A DNA stretch of 64,000 bases, from positions 6,337,909 to 6,401,908 of the forward strand of contig NW_024037067.1 in NCBI RefSeq assembly GCF_015706575.1. The letters are read 5' to 3'. Position numbers and translations under genes: made by a program. The stretch is from Patiria miniata (Eukaryota > Echinodermata > Asteroidea > Valvatida > Asterinidae). This document shows positions 11,089-22,800 of the stretch, piece after piece. Numbering within the stretch: position 1 is the first letter of the stretch; every line of letters starts with the position of its first letter. Below the pieces are notes generated by a model that saw only the letters and a program-made list of their open reading frames with translations, ran no database searches and had not been told where the DNA came from.

Positions 11089-13695
11089 ATGACTGAGGTA
11101 CGAGTAAAGAATGGGAGAGTGGATGCTGCACCATGGAAACCAGATTTAAATGTAGAGCTTGAAGATGAAGATGTTTTCAAGGTTTGTTGTTAAAATACCA
11201 CGGCCTAAATTCCGCCTATTAGAATAATTCCTTAATTACATCTGAGCTAATTATTGTGAAAGTTTAACTAAATCACAGACCCGTTCCTGATACTTTGAAA
11301 CAGTCAATAATTTGAAACTTTTCTAATTCTGCAAAATGTTGAATACCGAGCTGGCAAATTTCCCACGTCATCAGCCATAGAGCTGGTATTGTTGTGCTAT
11401 GGTACACTGTTGTGGACTGATTTTGCTTCTCTAAAAATAACTGTGACCACATTATATAAAATATGTGACAGGTTTAATAATAATGTCTGTAAAAGCAGGA
11501 AAAAGATCCGTTTTTTCTTAACTTCAGTCTGCCGACTTTGAGAAATCCCACAGTACATCTGGGATGTGTTGGGCCTGTTATGTGTCGTCACTTTTCCAAA
11601 CTGCAATTTTTCTCTCACTCGATAATCCATTTTTAAGGTAATGAAAGCAAAGAACCCCCCAAAAAGGAATGATCAATTCCTGAAGTATATGTAGTCTTTA
11701 AAATCGGGCACCTGTGAATAAAACCCATACATTTTTGTTTTTGAAGTCCGACTTTTCCGACAGTTTTGCCACGCCTCCAAAGTACGTGACGTCCATTGGG
11801 CGGGGCGCCAGGAAAAGACCGGACCCATGTAACATCAGACTTCCACGGATTTACTTTGATATGCTCAGGCAAAAGGTTTGTGCTGAGAAATTGCTAGATT
11901 TTTAAAAAAAGTAATAATTTGGAAGGACACAAATCTGTAATTTTGATCTATTTATTTTCCCTAGCAAGTAGCAATTAGCCCACACATTTTTTTTAAAGAA
12001 AAATTAGTTTGCATTAGTAATTTGTAAAATTTGGGTGACAAGTTTGAAAAAAATATCTATGTACAGTCGAGTCTCGTTATAACAAACTCGTTCGGACCTA
12101 GCCAAATTGTTTGTTATATCAGAATTTTTGTATTAAGAGGAACATCAGTCCCATTCATTGTGCACATAAATGCACAGTCGGGACCAAGGCTTTATGTTTG
12201 TTTTATAACCAGAATTTTGTATTAACAGAGTTTGTACTAACGAGAGTGGACTGTATATCCAAAATGTGACAATGGTGTAAATTTGAAAAATTTGAGAGAA
12301 ATATAAATTTGTTGTTAACTTGGTTTCTGTTAGTAGGAAACAATGGAAAAAAACTTTTATGCCCCATAATTTGTTTACAATTATTTTGTCGATGTTCGTA
12401 TTTCTTGTTTTTAATCATTAAACCCAAAATAGCATAATTCTAGAAGGCCTGCAGGAAGAGGAAGTGTCGTGAGGAACTTCTCCGGCCAAAACCTGCCTGG
12501 GAGTCTCCAGCCCCAAGACTCTGTTCAGATGGTTAATCAGCCTCGGACAATACCCTCCTCTTCCTTGAGCGAGAATTTCCTGGGCGCAGCCACGCGGGGA
12601 CTCACGAGTGAGATTCTCGAAGGCAAGGCCTGCCTTATGGAAAAATTCTTAGGCAAGCCGATGGGGGGCGCGGAAGGATTTAACCCGTTCAGGGACGAGC
12701 GTCAGCGATCAACAGGGTCGCTCCGATCGACCCATACGGCGCCGGTTTTGGACTTCAATAGTCGGGAGCAGTGGCCCGGTGTCGGCGCGGCGGCGTGTCA
12801 GTCCGATTGCGGTCGGGGAGGACCCCGAAAGAGCTACAGTCTGCAGGACGCCTTGAATGCCATTTCCTCGGTTCCGGCCGAGTGGGACAAGGGCTCGCTG
12901 GACAGCTCGCGGAGAGGCAGCGGGGAGGGCAGCAAGAGGTGGCGAAAGGGGAAGAAAAGACAAGGCGGTAGCCAAGAAACCAGAGAAGGTTGCCAAGAAA
13001 AGGAAGCTCCCAGAACGAACGCATCAGAAGGGGCTGTTGCATCATCCACGTCTGGAAGCACCCATCCTGAGAATGGAAGCAGAGAGAGGAGCTCGGGAGG
13101 CAGTGTGACTGGAACAAGCCAGAACCAAGACAGGGTACAGATTTCTCTTTCATACCTTGTCTGAACGTCAACACAAACATAAATATTTCACATCATAGCA
13201 AATACATGTACTCATGCAGCAAATTCTTAACCCACTAGGACCTGTATAATTACAATGTAATAGTAATACAATGTAATACAATTGTATTACTATTACATTG
13301 TAATCATTCCCTGATGATCAATTCTATTCAATTTTGCAGGCCATGCCTGGAGGGCCCAACCTGATCCAGGTGGAATGTCTACCGGAGAACATTACCGAGC
13401 AGCGCCTGGAGTCCGTCATGTACGGCTTCGGTGCTGTCATTGCGTGTGATATACTCAGGGACAGCGACTCGGGAAATTGCATCGGGATTGCTTTTGTCAG
13501 GTGCGTGAAGCAGAGGCTGGGTCTGATTTCCTTGGCTACGGCTTTGCAGTTAGACACGCGGCTATGGGAAGTGGCTTCAGCCTCTTCCCATAGGCGCGTG
13601 TGTCATAGGCGCAGTCATCCAGTCGCAAGTCACATGACAAGCTTTTTAAATGCACCGTGACCTGATTCCTGATTCCTCTTATGATTGACTTAACT

Positions 13696-13728
<33 letters not shown>

Positions 13729-15372
13729 GAGACTTATATAGCGCACGTATCTACCAACAATTAGGTACTCAAGGCGCTGGAAATTATGTCTACATGTATT
13801 ATTAAAGAAAGGTAAATAAAGTATATGAGAAATTATGAGACCCATTATGTAGCGCCTTGTAAGGGTTGACAAGGTGCTGCGGCGCATATTGCAGTCACTG
13901 CTAGAAACACCGGGGCAAACCCCTTCTCTTAGCGATAAGTGTTACTGGGTTCTTTAACGTGCATTACACAATACACGGGACCTACGGCTTTACGTCCCAT
14001 CCGAAGGACGAAGCAATAATGGTAAAGCGTCTTGCTCAGGAGCACAAGCACCATGTTCCCCGTCAGGATTCGAACTTGTGTACCACGGCACACAAATCGA
14101 ACACCGTGACCATTGGACCACAGCACCCCATAATCAAGTTAGGAAAGCGACAAATATTTTATGAATTGAGAGGAAATTTCCAATTGGAAATTAAATGTTA
14201 ACCAAAGCATCAACTGTTTAGCCTGTAATAGTCCGGTTGGTCCATTTGTGCAGTTAATTTTTCTCAGAATGTTGAATTAATATTCTGCTGATTTCAGCCA
14301 TTTGCCCAGCCTGAGGATCAGATATTCACGTGTGCAGAGCCACGGGCGAATGTCTGATATATCCTAACATGCTAATTTTATGCGAGCCCGCGTGCCAACC
14401 AGTGGCATTCAACTTGTAAAAAATGTGATGTCATTGTGATTCAAAATGTGGACTAAGCTGATGATTGGTCAATTGAATGCTATGTTTTTGTTATACAACA
14501 ACGGGTTACCGAAGACCCGATATATACATGTAGGAGGCGCCCGCCGAATGGTCAGAATCTCGAGGTCAAGACACAGTCTTGTTTTGCATTATTAATCACC
14601 GAATCTGCTCGCATATCATAGACCCTTGGGATATTCCACAGACTTCCATTTGCAAAGCGTCACCAGTTGAGTACAAAATTGATACAAACTGTGGGAATTT
14701 TTAAATTAAATTCTTCGTATAATTGAATCCATCTTGTCTTAGATTTGAGAACAGTGATGCTTGTCTGTCTGCTATATCTGCTCTTCATGGGGAAGAGTCA
14801 CCGTTCCATGGTAAGATTTCATTCACTCATGTTTCCATTTGGATTTTGGAAGGGAATTGTTTTAATGTACAGACAAAACATTTATGGAATATAGAAGAAA
14901 TGCAGATAAGTCTAGAATTATTTTCAAGGGTTTGGAAGGTTGGGGGATAAACAGAAGAGGCAAATACATATTGTATTCTACAGTGTTGTACTCGTACTCA
15001 TTGTACTTAGAGTACTACTCGAGTACTTTATTTGGAGTACTCGTACTCGTACTCGCATATCAAAGTACTCGTACTCGGGCAGCAAAGTACTCGTACTCGA
15101 CATGTAAAAATTGTACTCGAAAGTACAAGTACTCGTACTCGGAGATCTGAACTTGTACATGGAAGTACAAGTACTCATACTCGATAACCTAAGTACTCGG
15201 CAGTACTCGGTACTTAAAATAGTTGCTGTTTGCTGCAAATTATATATATAGTATAGTATTACAAGTCGTTAAAAACTACAGTTTATGTATTTACATGTAT
15301 ATTTTGTTTGCTCTCCTAGATTGTGGTGATGGCAAAGAAATTCCAAAGCTACTTATCCATCTGGTGACATGA
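11089..15372 (+). CDS. RRM-domain protein, family not recognised (6 exons)
   Basis: Predicted RNA-binding protein of 401 residues. Exons: 11089-11181, 11747-11875, 12433-13134, 13340-13500, 14743-14810, 15320-15372; all junctions keep frame with GT-AG ends. Residues 1-31 are acidic at the end (NVELEDEDVF), 32-74 contain GRGARKRPDP, and 75-308 are low-complexity, Ser/Gly/Lys/Arg-rich and probably disordered. Residues 315-401 form one RRM: strand LIQVECLP, helix TEQRLESVM, strand VIACDIL, RNP1-like IGIAFVRF, helix SDACLSAISALHG, final strand KLLIHLV. RNP1 has Ile where an aromatic residue is usual. The weakest joins are the acceptor at 12432 (AAAATAG, chosen because it keeps frame) and the 53-bp last exon. 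The introns carry a pogo-like MITE, a SINE and a GTACTC repeat. Germ-cell RRM proteins were considered, but no family was recognised. Confidence 0.72.
12064..12253. mobile_element. pogo-like MITE (190 bp) in RRM gene intron
   Basis: Terminal inverted repeats CAGTCGAGTCTCGTTATAAC and the reverse complement CAGTCCACTCTCGTTAGTAC, flanked by TA on both sides (12062-12063, 12254-12255). This end sequence and TA duplication are typical of pogo/Tigger elements of the Tc1/mariner group. No transposase is encoded. Confidence 0.8.
13697..14130 (-). mobile_element. tRNA-derived SINE, apparently full length, in RRM gene intron
   Basis: On the minus strand it starts near 14130 with a tRNA-like head: box A TGGTCCAATGG (14120-14110) and box B GTTCGAATCC (14075-14066). 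A body follows with blocks such as GGATGGGACGTAAAGCCGTA, typical of SINEs with a conserved central domain, and it ends in a (TTA)n tail at 13728-13697. It sits in the fourth intron of the RRM gene, opposite to transcription. The family name was not determined. Confidence 0.8.
14300..14650 (+). repeat. Interspersed repeat R2, copy 1
   Basis: Shares with 17440-17725 and 46365-46615 the words GGACTAAGCTG, GGGTTACCGAAGACCCGAT, GGCGCCCGC, GAATGGT and GTCTTGTTTTGCAT in the same order. No tRNA head, poly-A tail or clear terminal inverted repeat was found; the family is unknown. This copy is in the fourth intron of the RRM gene. Confidence 0.65.
14990..15215. repeat. Degenerate GTACTC hexamer repeat
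   Basis: About 220 bp are largely made of GTACTC / GAGTAC units, many in runs of two to four, split by short unique words. Because GAGTACTC is palindromic, the tract reads alike on both strands and could form many small hairpins. It lies in the last intron of the RRM gene. Confidence 0.85.
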
Positions 15373-15834
15373 TACAGTCAAAAAGGTCATGATAGTTAGA
15401 AAGTGGTTAAGTTGTGGATGTGAGCCCTCTATAGTTTGATACTGGCAGTTGTACAACCATGACTGTAGAGGGCAGTGCAGTACTCTTTTAAGGTTGCTGG
15501 CCAGTGAAGATAGACCCGAAATTGTCCTACGCTGGCCAAATCACGATTTAAAAAATAATCACAACAATCCAAGGTGTTTGAGACTCACATCAATTTAAAG
15601 CTTATTTCATCATCTTGCATATTCTGTTTAATTTTTGGAGGTCATCCGATGTCTTTTGGGAGGAATTTCCATCCAAAGATGATCGCACCTAAAAGTAGTC
15701 CTGATAATCGCCATTTGAAAAAAAAATGATGCCTACACTCCATTGCAAATAGAGCAGTTTTAGGGCCCAATTTCATCCAAGTTTCACAGAGATACGAGGG
15801 TGCAGTACTGTTCATGGTTTCCACGCTTCTGTTT

Positions 15835-16095
15835 TTTTACAAACCTTCAAGTTCATGGCCCACTACAATTCTCTAATGGCAGAGATGAAAAGAATGTCGT
15901 ATCCTGACGCCACTTCAGCGGTTGTGTACAAAGTCTATGGCGAGTCAAGAAAATGTTCCAAGTATTTCCTAAAATTGAAAATGTTTCTCAGTCCCAGATT
16001 TATGTCTTTTCACCATACATGTATTTGCAATGACGGACCTTTATTGAGGTGATATGTGAAGAACAAAGTGGCGTCAGATTGCAACATTCTTTCTT
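15835..16095 (+). repeat. Interspersed repeat R1, copy 2
   Basis: The longer copy of R1: TTGTGTACAAAGTCTATGG, GAGTCAAGAA, AATGTTTCTCAGTCCCAG, GACCTTTATTGAGGTGAT and GCAACATTCTTTC in order. The same blocks appear at about 1310-1345 and 1676-1790. Not classified. Confidence 0.6.
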
Positions 16096-17439
16096 TAGAG
16101 ATTCTGAGGGCATGTTAATTGTGATTCGGCCGGTGTAGGCAATATTGGACCTATTTACTAGCCTACAACCTTAAGTCGATTTTGTTCATGATGGTATATT
16201 ATATGGGCAAGAAACCTTCCATCAAAATATCAAACTTTTAAAAAATAATTTTTATGCAACTTAATTGTATTTTTAGCATCTTTTACTTGATTTCATGTTG
16301 TGCAGATTTTGACCCCAGTCAACGGAAAACTTGGCGGACTTATTTTTGAAATTCTTTTTTCCAAAATTGTAAATTTGAAATCCTTGTTGAATCAAATAAT
16401 CAAGGACAAATGAATTATTAAGGACAAAATGATAAATATCAGTAGCAATTTCGCCATTTGAATGTCGTTTTTTTTTTCTTTTTAAGTACAGATCTGCTCA
16501 ATACATGTACACACCTCTACACAACAAAAAGAGTTCTTGAACTCCTTTTAATCATTTTGGAACGAAAATATATTTTCAATTATTTGTTATGTACAATTGT
16601 AAACACTTATACAGAGGTATGTGCAATAGCAAAGCACATGCAAGACGAAAAAACTGAAATCTGTAAATGAACTGTACAGTTTTGCCATTAATTTTCCTAT
16701 TTGTTTATCACACAATTAAGGCGGGGAAGGTTCATGCAATATAACTTTTGTGTGTGTTAAGTTTTAATTTTTTTTAAGTTAGAAATTGTTATTATACATC
16801 ATGAATGCTAGGAATAAAAGCTTGTGTTTGAGTAAACTTCTTTATTATGAGTAACTTCTTTATTGTCCATCATTTTATATGAATTTTGAATTGTATAATC
16901 TATTAATCTCACTATTCCCCCTCTCCAACTTGCTTACATTTGTACATTTTTCACAATATTTACCCAAAATATTTACAATGAAGTCCTATCATACACTAAC
17001 AGGCAATAATTGTAATTTGCGATATCCCAGACTATCGTAGTCGCAAAAGTATTTTTGGTACGGTTTTCTCTTCAAATCTCTCTTGAGTAAACAGGTGTTT
17101 GCGTAATTTTGTCTTAATACCTTTAGATAAGTTACTGCTATCGTCAAATCAAACAAAAACACGGACACGTGATCCACCAAAAAAAAATTAATCACTCTGC
17201 CATTTTCCTAGGGTATTTGTTCAGAAGATTTACTGTTTTCGCAACGTAAGATAAATCCCTGATAACCTCTCTTGGGAATAATCCCGTGGGTGTGGGAAAG
17301 ATTGTTGTTTGGTTCAATGTTTTAGTCTGATACAATAATTTCTTACAAAAACAGAATGCTCAGTTTTTGCTTTAAAAAATGAAAAGAAAATTGTTAGTGG
17401 GGATCACTGGGTTTCTAGTTAAAATCATCCGTTGTTCAA

Positions 17440-17725
17440 TGGTGCCCGCACGCTATCTCCGCAACAATGCCCGATATATGTACGCGATGCAAATTTATAC
17501 GACCCCCCAGCAGCCAATCAAAGTCAATTAGAGAAATTGTGACGTCATTTCGTGCAGAAACTGAACTAAGCTGTTGATTGCTCAATTTGCTGCCATGTTT
17601 TTAAATACAACAAAGGGTTACCGAAGACCCGATAGAAGGCGCCCGCTGAATGGTTAGAATCTGGAAGTTTTGCATAATGAATAACCGGATCTGTGTACAT
17701 ATCATAGACGCTTGTATGCAAGTGG
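17440..17725 (+). repeat. Interspersed repeat R2, copy 2
   Basis: Contains GAACTAAGCTGTTGATTG, CTGCCATGTTTTT, GGGTTACCGAAGACCCGAT, AAGGCGCCCGCTGAATGGTT and ATATCATAGACGCTTG, matching the copy at 14300-14650. It lacks the short GAGGTCAAGACGCAGTCTTG block seen in the other two copies. Confidence 0.65.
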
Positions 17726-18482
17726 ATATTCCCTAGATACTGGTATTTTTCCAAAATCAATTCGTCAGTGCAACAGTTTTGAAATTTCTGGACTTTATGG
17801 ACCTTTTGCCCTGTGCAGTAGTGAAAGTCCTCAACAAATATCAGAGGGTGTTTTTTACATTTTCATACATTAACTGAATTTTCTAATTTAGTCCTGCAAT
17901 GGATTGTAGATGACGGTTTTTCTCTCCCCGGACATGACGTATTCTTTCCACATATCTCCATGTCCATATTCACACAAAAATCAACAAACAAAATGCAGTC
18001 AAAGTCAACAACTGCGTTATGTACAATATATCAAATATATATTCAAATGAAAGAAAAAATATACTTCTAATATAAATATACTTTGGTGTGCTTACATAAA
18101 CAAATACTTTTAAGACAGTGTTTATTTGAAACATTCTTTTGAAGATCGTTATCCTTAATCTTTGATTAGTAATACGGTTGATATTTTCATACACATTCCA
18201 TAAGTGTTAAGTAGATATTTTATAGAGTGTTTTTCTTTAGAGTAGTATATTAAGCGTGGCATGCCGATAAATGTTTTACCCTAGGTGCAGTTTAAGAGCG
18301 TGTTTCGGTAGAAAATGGCACTCCCATTTAAGTTGGCAAAGTTAACTCTAACAATGCAAACCTAGGTATTGTGACAGTGTCTAAAGTTGTAGTCAATTCC
18401 ATCACAAGACAATCACAAGTCAATCAAAAGCCATCCAGTCCCAAAAATTAAGTCGCAGGTTATTAAAATGACTCGTGACAAT

Positions 18483-18792
18483 GGGCTTTATTCATGAGTC
18501 GGCCATATTGAATTGAAAGTTAGGTAATATCTTCATTTTTTGAACTTGCGAAGAGAAATGAAAACAAATTAATGTATAATAAATTCCAGTCTGCTTCAAT
18601 GAATAATTTAACATTTGTAATTAAGCATTCCCTAATGTTTAAAGCCGTATTTCAAAAAAATGACAGTAAAATAAGACTGCATTGTGCCTGCAAAAAAAGG
18701 TCTGGCGCCATCCCATTAAACAGTTAACAATTAAATGTAATGAATGCATTCAGGAACTCTATACAAAAATGGCCAACTCGTGAATAAGGCCC
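18483..18792. mobile_element. MITE family M2, copy 1 (310 bp)
   Basis: Terminal inverted repeats GGGCTTTATTCATGAGTCGG and the reverse complement of CTCGTGAATAAGGCCC. The interior is AT-rich and noncoding. It matches 53029-53539 through CCAGTCTGCTTCAAT, CATTCCCTAATGTTTAAAGC and GACAGTAAAATAAG. The target duplication is unclear. Confidence 0.7.
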
Positions 18793-18980
18793 ATGGCATT
18801 TCCTTGTTCATCTCCTGTACCTTGTGGCTGGACTTGTGAATGGACTTGTGATTTGATTTGTGATGGACTACAACCCTGTCAGTGTCTGCGACAAGTTTGT
18901 CGGTGGATCATACATAAACTGGTGATAAAATCAACGCTATGCAATACGTAGGTTTTTGAGGTTGCTGAGCTCAAGTGTTT

Positions 18981-19848
18981 CTATATGTCGATTGGGATCT
19001 CTAAAAGATGTGTTCTGTCGCCATGGTGAATCTCTTCGCCAGTCTCCGACTGCAACATCCTCTTGTAGGCTTCCTCGCAGCACACCCTGAATTCATCAGA
19101 CAGCCTCCGGATGACCCCTGAGACGCACTTGTCAAACTGGGACCTCCGCTGGCTGGGTTGTTTGTTGGTTTGCTTGAAGTTGTGACCCCGATTCTGGTTC
19201 CTGGGGGGGGGGGGCAAATGAAGTAAAAAGGGAGTGTTAAGGATGAAAGAACCATGCCCATATGTTCCACAGGTGAATAATATTAACAATTCAGACACAG
19301 GTATCTAAAATGATTCCTGTATTGCAATTGAAAGGTTTAATATTGGGTTTTGCCCTTCACTGATAAATTTGCATCATTCATCTTATGAATAATTGAAAGG
19401 CTGTTACATGGCGGAGAGAGTTTTGCTTGTCCAAGTTTTATACACTAGTTAACAACTTGCTTCTCAACTCACCTTAGGAGTCTTGGCAGGTAGTTGTCTG
19501 GGTTACAGTGATGTCTCTTCAGGCCTGCCTCTTCTCCAAGCCGACAGCAGGTTGTCATCCTTCGTGTCGTCGTCGGCTCCTCGGTCTCCTGCATCATCAT
19601 CGTTGTGGTTGACGGCGTCGCCGCAAGTGTCGTGGTCTCGCCAAATTCTGACCCGCTGCCGTCCTCCTCTTCTAGATCGAAGTGATGGTGTCCCCTGTGG
19701 TTCTGGGGTGGGGCAGTGGACGGCCGGTGGGTGGTGGTGGCGGTAGTAGTTGAGATGGAGAGAAAGTCTTCCTGTAACTCCATCTCTTCAGTCTGATGCT
19801 CCTCTTCAGAGTCGGGGTTCTGGAGCTGCTCATGATTGCGCAGAAACT
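18981..19848 (-). CDS. Secreted anaphylatoxin-like cysteine protein A (5' exon not placed)
   Basis: Two exons are clear: 19848-19473, entered in phase 1, and 19200-18981 (stop 18983-18981), joined in phase 2 with consensus donor AAG|GTGAGT and an acceptor behind 13 cytosines. They give 197 residues; the signal-peptide exon lies further upstream. From the first full codon: residues 1-30 are acidic, 31-95 Thr/Pro/Ser-rich and mucin-like (TTTATTTHRPSTAPP, acidic DLEEEDGSGSE), then RR at 95-96 and CC at 100-101. CC-x12-C (CCRLG...C) has the spacing and glycine of anaphylatoxin/fibulin modules. After a 35-residue basic spacer come C-x14 and CC (DEFRVCC). The usual module has C-x6-CC, so this is a variant. 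The basic Cys domain could be freed by cleavage at RR. The layout matches the gene at 43152-42322, including the phase-1 intron. Function unknown. Confidence 0.75.
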
Positions 19849-22800
19849 CTGCAAGGAAATGAGTGTGGGTCAGTTTTGCAGTTGAATACATTTCCACGAT
19901 AACGAATACAAGTGTTTGTTGGTTTTTTTTGCCATGTGTACCAGCAGTAGGAGTAAATAACAGGTACGAGTACAAGTAGTAGACATGAAGGAAAGATCAA
20001 GTGAGCAGGATAAACTTTTCAAATCCATGAGGCACTCCTAAATAATTCCCTTCTTTTGTGCAGAGGGGATCAACTCCACTATTCTCCTCTTTTGACAATG
20101 TGAAGTGTAACTTCAGACTTCAGTGCCGCTCTTTTTCCCTCTCCTTACTGCATCCTTAACTCTAAGTCCTCTACCCTTTTCATCTATGATTTAGTCTTCT
20201 GCCTGTCTTTAAGTGTTTCTAAAGATTTTCAGTGTTTCTAAATCATTTTCATTGTCTGGGAAGGATTCTTAGAAAGATTTCTTGAATGTAGCTTGTAGTG
20301 TCCCCACCCAAGCACGTCCTTGCTTTTATACTTCTCAGCAACACTTCTCAAAGTATAGGTTACAATTATCTTTGACATTTGCATCTAAGCCTAAGCGCAT
20401 CTTTCAATACGCATTTCTGCAATGACATTTCGTTTTCTAAACTTATCTGAGCATGTCATGCTCAAGAATTTCCCATTATAGGTTAATCTCCATACGTCAA
20501 TAATGGTGATGTGACAGTAATGATGAAATGACCACTAGCCCAATCTGGCACGACAAATAAACCATCTTTGACAGTTCATCGGTGAACGTGAGTTAGCAGG
20601 ATAGAGCTACGTCAACTGGCCTTTTGGTTAACCCATCACCTCCATGTGAGACTTGATATATGCCCCGTTATTCCCAGCTTGTGGATGTGACTTTTCAACT
20701 GTAGATTGAGATGATTACTTCCCAAGATAGTCTTGTGAACTTTCAAGCCTTCAACCCTGTTCTGATGTGGACACAGTCTTCAAGTGGTTTAGCATGAGGA
20801 CAGATGCACACAGTGCCTGACACATGGCACGTAGGCCAGAAATTGTTGACAGAATGCACAGGTATGGTGTTTGGAAATGCCATTATCAGCTAAGTAAAGG
20901 GTAAGGCTTTGCTTTGAACATGTATACAAAAAACACCTTTTTCACAAGAAATCCAATCAAGTTCAACACTTGAGGCATGAGACCAGCAACTCCTTCCCCT
21001 TGTAGTTGCACATTTTGTAACTAAACAAAAGGGATCAGTTCCGGTTTTGTGCTGAAGCAGTGGGAGGGGAAGGGTTTGGTTCAGTGAGACCACATAATGT
21101 TTGAAGGGTGGCTAGTTGTGCCCTTTGGAAGTTGTTTCGGATGTGAGGTTGATAACCAGCATCATATCCTTCCCCCCATTTAAACACAGTTACCCACCCA
21201 CCCTTTTTCCTTCCACCGATGAGGATTCATCTACTCCACAATAATCGTACAATGTGAACAAGATGCCTTCAATCCCTTCATGCCCTTTGATAAAGTTTAA
21301 TACCTCTTGTACTGCTGCACAAGACCATCAGAGGATCGTGGTGACCCAACCTCCCTAGTCAGATGTAAGAGAATCACTTGGTAACATCTGGGTAGTATCG
21401 GCTACCTGCCTTAGCCAGGTAAACAAGTTTGGATGCGCCTTACATTGTGTCATTGACAATGAAACATTTGACACTACAGTAGTGGGGACTTTCCAGACCC
21501 TATGCCCTCTGATGAATTGCTAAAGCATAGTTGCAAGAATGACCAATCAAGAAGTATAGCACCAGCAGATGTTTCTACTCCCCAAATGTTCCTTGTCCTA
21601 TGCCAAAACAGATACAATGTACAGCCACTGATGACTTATAGAGCACAGCGCAAGCTAGAATGTGGTACATAACACTATGATCAAAAGAATATAGCATTGG
21701 TAGCAGAAACCATAGAGCAAGGAAAGTTTCACAAGGTGAACTTTAACCCTGAGCTAAGCCAGTGACTCTCAAAGAACCGGAGACACTGATGACATATGCC
21801 AAAGCATGGTGATGGTAACTGTCAAGCAGTGACATCAGAAGGGCTAAATAGCAGTAACCCAGACTGCAGGCCCTGCCAAATCTTATTTAGCCCAAGACAC
21901 GTGATGGATCGAGGAGTTCAGGTCCACGATCAGAGTGACAGGTAAACCATTGGTAATCATCGGTGAAACCCCCGGCGAAAACCCACTGAAAGTGAAACCC
22001 ACAAGACAGCTGTCGAGGGAAAACAGTTAACCTTGAGAAGCACCCATCGAGGCCAAGCATGTTGCCAAAACAACAAGGCAGGGACCTGGACCCTGCCATA
22101 TGGTTCTGTCATAACATCGTCCCGGTGACGATTTATGGGGCCTGGGTTCAATCAAGTTGTTTTTTTGCGGATGCTGGTGCATGACCTCATACTTGGGATC
22201 TCATCGGATCCCCGGGCCCAGGTAACTCGCTGATGAAGGGCTGGTAATCGCAACAGCTATGCCGTCATCCAATTGAACACACAAAAACTGGAAGTGTTTA
22301 AGGATGATCCCCACCAACATAATGACATCCGAATTTAGTCAAGTACAAAACTGAAAGGAAAGTCTGTGTTTCCTTTCTCTATGAATATCCTGAGGACATT
22401 ATTGCAAGTCTTCAGAGAAAGTTTACAAGTCACCTATATCTAAGAGAGGTTTGGTCGATCCTTTTGAAAGATATGGGTAGCAGTTTGAACAGCGCTTTGA
22501 AGCACTGCATTGGAAGAATAATTATATACAACTATGAGAAGCTGAGGACGGTGGTTTTCTCACAAAACGCCGCACAACACTTCTGAGCTCTTAACTGCAG
22601 GACCACCCTCTCTTTTGGAGTTACGTCGCTTATTCGCGAACTTCCAAGAATTTGTAAAGTATAGTTCAAAAACTTATGAAAGTGCACCGAAGAATATCAG
22701 AATCATCATGGATGAAAACTTGAATATGATGGCAACTCGCGATAGCTTTGCTTTAAATTCACCGATCACATGTGTTTCTCTGACCATTAAGGCTCCATGC

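Larger units (their letters stand above)
15373..18980. other. Intergenic, repeats only
   Basis: Between the RRM gene and the first anaphylatoxin-like gene. It holds R1 copy 2 (15835-16095), R2 copy 2 (17440-17725) and a 310-bp MITE (18483-18792). The rest is AT-rich sequence in which no gene was recognised; AATAAA near 16813 is a possible distal poly(A) signal for the RRM gene. Confidence 0.5.

Noticed and set aside
19849-19975. Reading the exon at 19848 upstream to an in-frame ATG (MYSTAKLTHTHF)
   Set aside because: The extension crosses a standard acceptor (CATTTCCTTGCAG) and gives no signal peptide, which the parallel gene at 43152 has.
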